From positions 7,493,971-7,557,970 of the forward strand of contig OX336338.1 of the NCBI GenBank assembly GCA_946902875.1: a stretch of 64,000 nt of DNA, read 5' to 3'. The DNA comes from Nematopogon swammerdamellus (lineage: Eukaryota; Arthropoda; Insecta; Lepidoptera; Adelidae). Position numbers and translations under genes: made by a program. This document shows positions 1 through 9,700 of this stretch, one piece after another. Position 1 is the stretch's first letter; each line of letters opens with the position of its first letter. Below the pieces are notes generated by a model. It was not told the DNA's origin, did not search any database, and was given only the letters and a program-made list of their open reading frames with translations.

Positions 1-600
1 CCCATACTATAGAACGCCAAAATTGTAATTTGATTCGATCCTAATTTTTTTATCTTATTCTTATGGTACAAGTTAGGATACATGTGAGCTAAATATGACG
101 TCACCGATACGAAACATGTACCTTCTCGAAGTAAGTAAATAAGGGCGAGGCCGAAAGCGGAGCTTCGTTCAAGTTAACGATATATTTCTCGATGAAAGTA
201 AGTAAATAAGGGCGAGAATATGGTTTACGCGAACGAAGCTCGGCGTTCGGCAGGGCATTCACTTAGTTTATTTGAGAAGGATTATCATTTACTTGAACGC
301 AGCTCGGCCTTCGGCCTCGCCGGCCTCTTTGAAAAAGTATATGGTTTATCTATAGGGAGCTCCGGCTTCGGCGTCGCCATAGGTAACTTAGTTTCTTCGA
401 GAAAAATAACGTTTACCTGAAAGGAGCTCGACCTTCGGCCTCGTCAGTAGTTACATATTTTGTTCGAGAAGGTTTATCATTAACCTGAATGCAGCTCAGC
501 TTTCAACCTCGTCCTTTATAACTTACTTTCTTCTTTTGAAATAAAAATTTCACGAGAGCGGGCAAAAGCTAGCAAACTATAATACTAAAAATAATACTGT
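1..600. repeat. Helitron-like repeat array with GAGGCCGAAGGCCGAGC-type units
   Basis: Units like GGGCGAGGCCGAAAGCGGAG sit in plus orientation to about 230, then in the opposite orientation (GCTCGGCCTTCGGCCTCGCC) from 295 to 520. The block ends ACGAGAGCGGGCAAAAGCTAGC at 551-572, a CTAG terminus typical of lepidopteran Helitron-like repeats. No host gene. Confidence 0.6.
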
Positions 601-634
601 TTTATGTAATCCGGTCGCCTGAGTCGAAGGGGCC

Positions 635-1010
635 TAAGCACATGCTCCGACCAGCCAATATCACCTCGGAGAAGGTAGGTGCCCGTGCATACCGGAGACT
701 TCCCTGGATTGCTGGATATACTGAACTAGAAGAGAACACAGCCGAGGCTGATATGCGGCCATCTTACATCCAGTACGGTGGTACTAACCCAGTCGGCTAC
801 AATTTGAGCCTACAACCTCGTAAGGGGCAAGGGAAGGTACCTAGTTTTACACCGGTTCCAAACGGTGAAGCAGCAGGTTTAGGTATGCACGTAAATTTTT
901 TCGTCAGAAAAAACTCATTGGTACACACCGACCGGATTCGAAGCTCGGACCTCTTGCATGAGAAGCCGATGCCCAAAAACTCGGCCACCCGCCGCTTAAT
1001 ACTACTTGCG
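635..1010 (-). mobile_element. tRNA-headed SINE, minus strand
   Basis: Reading the minus strand from about 1000, GGTGGCCGAG resembles a Leu/Ser-tRNA A box and GCTTCGAATCC (about 947-937) a B box. A shared SINE body follows, with ACCACCGTACTGGATG and TTCAGTATATCCAGC, ending CTCCGAGGTGATATTGGCTG near 655. The same tail recurs at 20272-20340. A plus-strand open frame of 123 codons over it resembles nothing and is taken as chance. Confidence 0.55.
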
Positions 1011-1439
1011 TAATGTAATCAGAGATGTAATGTCATCAGAGCGGATAGTCCAAGCGATCCCTTGCAATGACCATTCACAAATACGACTCGTGAAAACTCG
1101 TTACAAACTTGCGTGGATCATAACGAGATGCCACCAATGGCATCTCAGATCTCTATGACGGATGATCTAAAAAAAGATATAGATGCCATCCAGAAAAACG
1201 GTCACGACCATCTATTTGCACAGAATTTAAAGGTACAGAAATGAAAAATGAAATCGACGTGGAACTAATGATTTCGAGTTTTCTGCATCTTCAGTGTGAC
1301 GGCTGGTCCAGCATCCGGAATGAAGCGATAATAACCTTTCTTGTTTAAAAACCTGAACCGCTTTTTGGGGATTTTGTTAAGACGGACGAAAATCGGCATC
1401 CTGCAGAATATATCGCCAACGAAATTATTCGCGTTATGT

Positions 1440-2030
1440 CAGTTTGTCGAAGAAAGTAAGTAACTAAGGGTGAGGCCGGAAGGCGAGCTTCGTTCAAGTT
1501 AACGATATTCTTCTCGATGAAAGTAAGTAAATAAGGGCGAGGACGAAGGCCGAGCTGCGTTTAGGTAAACGCTAAACCTTCTCCCGTCCTCGGGCCTAAC
1601 TTTTAATGACTAATATCGTTTACGCGAACGTAGCTCGGCCTTCGGCCTCGCCCTTAGTTACTTTCTTAAAAAAAATATATGGTTTACCTATAAGGAGCTC
1701 CGCCTTCGGCGTCGCCGTTTAGTTTCTTCGAGAAAAACAACATTTACGTGAAAAGAGCTCGGCCTTCAGCCTTGCCCTTGATTAGCCATGATTTAGTTTC
1801 TTCTTTTGAAATACGAATTTCACGCGAGCGAAGCCGCGGGCAAAAGCTAGTTAAAAACATACTTTATTCGAGAAGATTTATCATTAACCTAAACGCAGCT
1901 CAGCCTTCGGCCTCGCCCTTAGTTTCTTCTTTTGAAATACGAATTTCACGCGAGCGAAGCCGCGGGCAAAAGCTAGTTAAAAACATACTTTATTCGAGAA
2001 GATTTATCATTAACCTAAACGGCCATGCTA
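1440..2030. repeat. Second Helitron-like repeat array with a 125-bp duplication
   Basis: Plus-oriented units at 1455-1560 face opposite-oriented units at 1625-1780. Two near-identical segments follow, each containing CACGCGAGCGAAGCCGCGGG and ending GCAAAAGCTAGTTAAAAAC (first end near 1853, second near 1978). Base identity suggests a recent tandem duplication. Confidence 0.65.
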
Positions 2031-3606
2031 TCTTATTCGCACTAACGACAAAATATTACCGAGAGACAGCATACACATGGCCGCAAACTACAAAAATCAT
2101 GTGATTAAAGCGAAATTTTTTGATCAAGCATACATAGCCTGGAAATCTGAATCTAGAAAATGGCCCACCTTTGCCAAATATTTTGAGTGTTTGTGTACGT
2201 TGTTCATGTACACGAATAACTTATATATTCTAAAGGAGTTTTTGAGAAGAAAAAAACATGTAGAAAATTAAATAAATACGTAATTATGTCATAAATACGT
2301 GTTAAAGAAGATATGCCCTAAATACCTTAAATAACTTAATTACTGGCAAAAACAAGAAACGTGCAAGTTCTCCCGATAGAAAAAAATTATAAATTTTTCT
2401 CTACAAATTATTTTTTTCCTTTTGTACCTTAGTATAAATTAAAAAATAATATATAATTTAATATGTTAACGTCTTATAAATTGATGAACACAGGCTGCAC
2501 GCACGAAAAAGTTTCACGTTCCATCTGAGCCTGTGTGTGCAAGCGAGAGCGCGTAACAAGCGATAGAGAGGCACAATCGGCCCAAGCGTCGGCTTGTACA
2601 CATTTATCTCTCTGGTTCAAAATACCAGGGCTGCAGAAACTTTATGACGTTAACACGTAAAACTATCGTCCGTAAACCCGCACACCAACACATTGTTTGG
2701 CTCAGGTCGATACAAATATGATACAATAGAATCCAATACAATTTTAGTTATATTTTCTTTGATAAAACTAAATTCTACACTAGCGTCTGACACCAAAAAT
2801 TGGTGTCAGCGAGAAATTTATGTCCGTGAACGGAATGTCACTAATTCAATGACAAAAAGTCTAGTGTAGTCTCGTTCTAGCATTTATATTTGTATGAAAA
2901 TATACTCTTGACTAACTCTAGCTAACCTGTCTCTTTCGCACTATGGGCAAATTCACGTTGCATCTTTATGTGTCGACTATAACTTACAAAGAATTGCAGT
3001 GAATAAATATTTATTGTAGCGAAACTAGGATGTAAATATTTTATTACGAAAAACAAAACGATATAGACTCAAATAATTACTGAAAAGCCTACAAGTAAGT
3101 ATTATAAGAACTGCTAACAAATTGTGCGCCCCTCAGGGAGGGACAGAAAGACGTCTAGTGAGAAGGGCTAGAAATATCCCTTTTTTATCTTATTTATTAT
3201 CATGTTTTTTTATACTTATTAATTCAAAAAGTGGGAACGCCAAGGGTTAAAACACTGGAAACGTGTAAACGAACTCTGAGGAAACTGCATTCCAGTAGCC
3301 CTTACTTGCTTTGCTTACTGTCACATTCCATTCTTCAATGAAATGGCATGACGTTTAACTGTTGAGTGCGTATGTATGAATGTGTCATGCATGTTTTGTT
3401 ATGTGTGTGTGTGTGTGTGGTGAGGAAGTGAGTGAGTGGGAATCTATTTTTGGTGAACATTTTTGGTAGTATCAATAAATTGGGTTCTTCTAATGAATAA
3501 TTGGTGAAATAATCACCAGTCCACAATAATCCACGCATACGTCACTAGTTGATTACCTATAGAAGAAGGGGCAGTTATTATCAGGTGCTTTATTTCGTAA
3601 CCCGCA
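2030..3606. other. AT-rich sequence upstream of parvin
   Basis: No coding sequence recognised. It includes a possible 95-bp MITE at 2775-2869 (TIR CTACACTAG / CTAGTGTAG, internal hairpin TGACACCAAAAATTGGTGTCA-like at 2788-2808) and a GT microsatellite at 3402-3420. The parvin promoter should lie here but no convincing TATA/initiator pair was found. Confidence 0.4.
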
Positions 3607-3727
3607 ATGTCGTCACCCCGCCCTAAATCGCCTAGAACGCCTCTTTCCGCCAAGAAAGACGAGGAATCTATTTGGGATAAAATAGGAACTATTGGGACAC
3701 TGGGACGCAAGAAGCGCATGAAGGAAG
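3607..3727 (+). CDS. parvin: parvin coding exon 1
   Basis: It encodes residues 1-40 (MSSPRPKSPRTPLSAKK... RKKRMKE) and ends in phase 1 before a GTGAGG donor. The basic RKK motif after GTLGRKK matches the conserved N-terminal block of parvins. The sequence just upstream (3540-3606) has no clear TATA box. Confidence 0.9.
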
Positions 3728-6700
3728 GTGAGGTACAATGGAATCTAGATCATGTCGTGGGTGTACTCAATGGTGACACAGAATGCTTTCAAATAACCAT
3801 AATGTTGTCGATATCTGTATAAATTGTGACTTTAGCGCTCTTTAATTATTGGTATATTGTACGAACTATATGTACATTTCATAAAAATAGTTCGAGGCTG
3901 TATTTGAAGAGGGTTATTCTCACTTCTACAAGTTCTACACTAAATGCCAGATGCCCTTCACTGTACTAATAATCCCACACAATTTAACACCAACTGTCTC
4001 ACTCAACTGTTCTCACACCCTGGCACCAGGGTTACTTGCACACGATTCTGCATCAGTGCATCAAGGTGTACGTACATACCATCACACCTGTTTCCCAGTG
4101 GGGTAGGCAGAGACAATGGATCTCCACGTGCCACGATCCTGACACCTCTGCCGCCTCTTCCACTTTCATAATTTTCTTCATGCATGCCCGTCGGTTACGG
4201 GTACTACGCACTTGACCCTTTTTGAGCACACACCCGATCTGCTTCAAGTCCTGCAATAATAATTAATAATTAATAAGGTGTAACCATTATAGCCGAAATA
4301 CTTTTCACAGTATTTCTTTAGTTATGAAATGAGTGGCAGTCCGTTCACTAGCATTTCACTGATTCAACTGTGTGTGCGATGATCTCAAATCAGGAAAATG
4401 TGGTGTAATTAGGTGATTAGCTCAAAATAGAAACACATTATGACATAACCACTAATGACTGTTTCAATGGGGAAAATATTAATTACGTGCGTCAGTTTTA
4501 ATGTAATAACCAAAGGTGACTGGGTGTTTTAAATCAATTTATTATTAAACGTAAAATATGGCGAGCCTTACTGGTTAGTACCTGATTATTTTGAGCCTTT
4601 TTTTGCGCAATATGTGGTGCCGAGCCACCCATAAGATGTAGAACGACGCCCATGACATTTGATTGTAAAATAAAATAGATTTAAAATTATTAAATTGATA
4701 TCATTTTCATAATTTTCATAAACAAGTCACAAATACATAAAAAAATTGGCATTTTTCATACAAATTAAATTCAGAATAATTACAAGACAAATAAAAGTGG
4801 CAACAAAGTGACATTTTTTTTTAACAGATTATAATAAAAAAATTAAAGTGAGAATCAAGTGCACTCACCATACAGAGTACACGCCTGACACTTAAAGCTA
4901 CTAGTGTATACTACATCAATTAATATCTTGATTAGTGCTGCATTTATAAGAAAAAAATAATTGATTTTGTCTACAAATACTGTTGGGAATATGCTGGTGG
5001 AGGCAACGGTATCGCGTGTACGTGGGGTGCGGTGTATAAAGATTGCCTGCCTAAGGATAATATTGTGTGTTGTTTTAGTGCAAGAAGTGCAGGCGGAGGG
5101 AAAATATGCGATCGACTCTCCGGGCAGCCCGTCCGCTCCGGAGATCCCGCCCGAGGACTACAGTCTCAGTAAGTAATTGATATATTCATGCGACGGGTCA
5201 GATATTCAATTCCCTCTGTGTGCACCAATGAGTAGATAGAATTTTCAAATAATGTATGTGCACTAATTTATCTGTCACTTCTATGAAGGAAAACACCGTG
5301 TCAATATCGGCTCGGCTCCCTAAGTGTTTTCTATCGTCTATTTCATGGGGATTGTTCGGAGGAGCTGTTTAACGCGATTCCGCCGTCCCCATTCCACCAC
5401 CGCATTACGCGTACTGGGCAGGGAATGCACCCCTATTCAATCGACCTACCACGCAACGACCGGCTCTGTAGGTCTATTGTCACAGAACAGGGAAAATGTG
5501 GAACGCACTCCCTGCTCATCTATTTCCTTAGAACTTCTATGAATTTTTGCCAAAACCTTTGCTCACATTACGTCCAATACTTTTTTATAAGTAAATTCAG
5601 ATTCATTTTCATGATATCTTCTATCGGGCGAAGTTAATCAAATCGTATTTTCAAAAAGCTATCCATCTGCCATGACAGATGTCATTTATTAACACTGAAT
5701 TACACTGAAAATTACAATTCAAAAATAGACTAGATAAATACTTAACAAATAAAACATAATCTCAAAAAGAGTGCTCAAGAATGATAATTAAATAAAAAAA
5801 AATAAAAATCCAAGTTAATGACAAAAACAACAAAGTTTAACTGGATTTAGACGTATCAGCCTAGGCTGCCTGTCTAAAATAAATAAATAAATAAATATGG
5901 TGAGGTGAGTAATATTGAATGGCACATCTCTCAGAAGTAGCGGAAATTGACCTTGTACGCAGTCTTAATTAGTAACATCCACATTTTTTCTACCAGGCGA
6001 CAATGAAGAGCGCGCCATCATCGAGCCCCGCTCGCTCGAGGACCCGAAGGTGAAGGAGCTCATCCAGGTGCTGATCGAGTGGATCAACGACGAGCTCGCC
6101 ATGCAGAGGATCATCGTCAAGGACATCGACGAGGACCTCTACGACGGCCAGGTGCTGCAGAAACTGCTGGAGAAGCTGACGCAGACCAAGCTCGACGTGC
6201 CGGAGGTCACACAGTCCGAGGAGGGCCAGAGGCAGAAGCTTGCCATCGTACTGAGAGCCGTTAATAAGGTAATTTTAAGGGAAGCTAAGCGGCAGGCGGG
6301 TCGAACGTATATCCGTCCAACTATGATCTCAAGGTGTGATCTGTTTAAATTCGAATCCGGCCGATAACATGAACCAATGAGTTATCTCATCGAGATTATA
6401 TGAACGATAGAAGTCTGTTCTCATACAAAAAATTTCACAAATTCTGCTACATCAAATTGACGCCGGCATCATACAAAAGTGATGTATGCTCGTCAGCCTC
6501 GATAGCTCAGTGGTGCAGACAGTCGACTGTCGCTATTGATTGTTAAGCAACGCTGGGCGCGGTCAGTACTTGGATGGGTGACCGCTCGACCGTTGGAGGC
6601 TGACCGTGGTTCGGATTCCACGTAAAACTGTAGGTCCCTTCCCTTCCTACCTTACTCGCTGGTAGGGTTTAACCCGTCAGGGCTGGTACCACCGTACTGA

Positions 6701-9700
6701 ATGAAACGTCGGTCGAAACGGCTATGTAAATAGTTTGTGTTTTTCGTCCAGTTCAGTGTAGCCGGCACGATCGAAGGGAAGCACTGACATGGCACCTAGT
6801 TCACCCGTTCGGCGTCTGTAACCTGTCACCTCAAAATTGATGTCAGCACATACAGCATTTTTTTTTATGGAAACTTGACACGGTTGGCTACATCACCTAC
6901 AACATCCGTGATGTCAGCCCATAACACTGGGTGAACTTGGTGCCACGTCAGTGCTTCCCTTCGGTCGTGCCAGCTACACTGAACTGGACGGAAAACACAA
7001 ACTATTTACATAGCCGTTTCGACCGACCTTTCATTCAGTGCGGTGGTACCAACCGGGGCGGGTTAAACCCTACCACCTAGTAATATAAGAAGGGATTCAT
7101 ATCCCTTAGTCGCCTTTTACGACATACACGGGGAGAGATACAGTGGGGCTATTCTTTTAAAGTAACGGCCCACACGGTATTCGAGTGCACTAGGACGACT
7201 GAATGCGAATGCGAGTTGACGAACGAATACAAAATACTCAGCGACTTGCGGCCTTGAGAGACTGACTGACAGACTGACGGCGTCGCCACGCCGACCGACC
7301 GACCAAACTCGAGTAGCGGTCTACTCGAGCCGAGCGTGTGACGAATGAGAGTGGCAGACTGACTGACTGACTACCGGTCCGTACGAATACGAGTCCGACT
7401 CGGTTTCAATCCGAATTCAACTCGAGTTGACGAGTTTTAGGCTTCACTCGAGTCATACGAGTATTACACTCGACATCAAACTTAACAAGTACTGCAACTT
7501 GGTAGACCGGATTGTGAGAAACGGATTCAAGACTGGGCTGTGGAAGTCGGAGCAAGAGGACTACCAGCGAAGTCGCTCTACAGTCTCTTCAAGAATCTAG
7601 GGCTACGTGAAGCATGCGCGGGAAATTTAGAGTGGCCACTCGCTAGTCCCGACCTAGATTAGCACCCTCCTCTACTGCCGATGGGCCCGGATATGTTCGG
7701 TGAAGCCATCGCAAGCTTAGTTCCACACCTTCAACTCGTTACAATGATAACAGATGACACTGCATGACATAAAATTATTTTTTTGTTTGAAAACGGTTTT
7801 CTTTTTTTTTTTTTATGGAGTCCGACACTGTTGGTTACATCACCTACAATGTCCGTGATGTCAGCCCATAACACCGGGTGAACTAGGTGCCATGTCAGTG
7901 CTTCCCCCTTTGATCGTGCTGGCTACACTGAACTGGTCGGAAAACACAAACTATTTACATAGCCGTTTCAACCGACGTTTCATTCAGTGCGGTGGTATCA
8001 ACCCGGGCGGGTTAAACCCTACCACCAAGTAAGATTCGGAGGGAAGGGACCTACAGTTTTACGAGGAATCCGAACCGCTGTCAGCCTCCAATGGTCAGCG
8101 GTCACCCATCCACTACTGACCGCGCCCAGCGTTGCTTAACATTCAATAGCGACAGTTGACTGTCTGCACCACTGAGCTATCGAGGCTGACACTACTTCCT
8201 TCTATTATTTACTCGCAGGCTTTATACGGCAGCCCGAGCGCAGTGCAGATGTGGAGCGTGAACTCTGTGCACTCGAAGAACATCGTGACCATCCTGCACC
8301 TGCTGGTGGCGCTCGTGCGACACTTCCGTGCGCCCGTCCGTCTCCCCGAGAACGTCAGTGTGAACGTTGTCGTCGTCAAGAAGGATGCAACCAATCAACT
8401 GACGCACAGGTTCGCTTTGACTCTTCTCAGTCGTTGAGGTGCCCTTGGACACGTGCGGTAGAGACAAGACATGTGTCAACAAATAATAAAAAAATAAAAA
8501 AGTTAAAATTAAGGGGTCCCCATACAAGAAACGTGCTAAGAATCGATTAATACATATTCACGCTACTGAATAATAGATGGCGCCACAGGTATTTAAGTGC
8601 TTCATTAGGTGGTTCGAATTTATTTCCTTAATTTACTCGCTTGATAGGGTTAAACCTATTCAGATTTATCTATATCATCGCTGAATAAAGGTCGGGTCGA
8701 AGCGGCACGGCTTGAAGCGAAAATATTTGGTCCTTTCCGTCCAGTTGCAAAATGGTAAGCTCCGGCATGGCACCTGATTTCCACCTGTTTAAAGACAAGT
8801 TTTATCCCGTTTTTTAGGAACCTGATATTATTGGCTACATACTACACCCGTGATGTCACCACATAACACCTTGGTGAACTAGGTGCCATGTCAGCGCCGG
8901 CTACATTGACCTGGACAGAAACATAGTTTGTCTGTGGCATTGTAGCTTCCAAACGGATGGGCCAATTTCTATGCGGTTTTTTTTTTATTAGAAAACTGTT
9001 AGAAAGGATTTTAGCCATGTTTGATGAAGATCAGGTCAGCCGTTTCGATGATCATCGACACTTTTCCTAATTGGTGAACTATTTTCATAGCCGTTTCGAC
9101 CAGTGTAGATTGTAAATGAAGTTTGCTCTTTGTGTCTCAGGGTTTACAACGAGGACATCACGACAACCTACGGAGATGTCGGCATGAAGTGCGACCGAGA
9201 TGCGTTCGATGCACTCTTCGATCATGCACCGGACAAGTTGCAGGTTGTCAAAAAGGTACCCAAATATCACTCTGACCTATAGTACTATATTAGCCATCCT
9301 CATACATAGCCATGTGAATGATCACTAAACAATTTTATCTGACGACAACAAAATGTCGAAATATTATAAAAAAATATGTGGTTTTTTAATTAAAAATGTG
9401 AATAATAAAAATATATATATTAAAAATAATCAATAAACAATACAATAAACTAACCTAACCTACACAATAAAGCTAGAAACTCATTGGGCCCACGTACGCT
9501 ACTCACGCGAATCTGGCTGGACGCGTCGCTCTCCACACATTATGTTTTAAGCGTACAGCAGGCAGCCTCATTGCACCCACGCCATCCAACGCTACGCTAC
9601 ACACGCGACGCCGATGCCCCATTCCCAGATTTTCGTCAGCGAGTGGAGGGGTGTGACTGACGTGTGCGGACGTGTGCAGACGTGTCTGGCTAGTGAGTTT

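Noticed and set aside
642..1013. 123-codon plus-strand open frame
   Set aside because: It coincides with a minus-strand SINE with tRNA-type boxes and resembles no protein.
6541..6590. A 5S rRNA gene
   Set aside because: Only the 3' half of 5S is present and it recurs inside a dispersed SINE; no complete 5S and no terminator.
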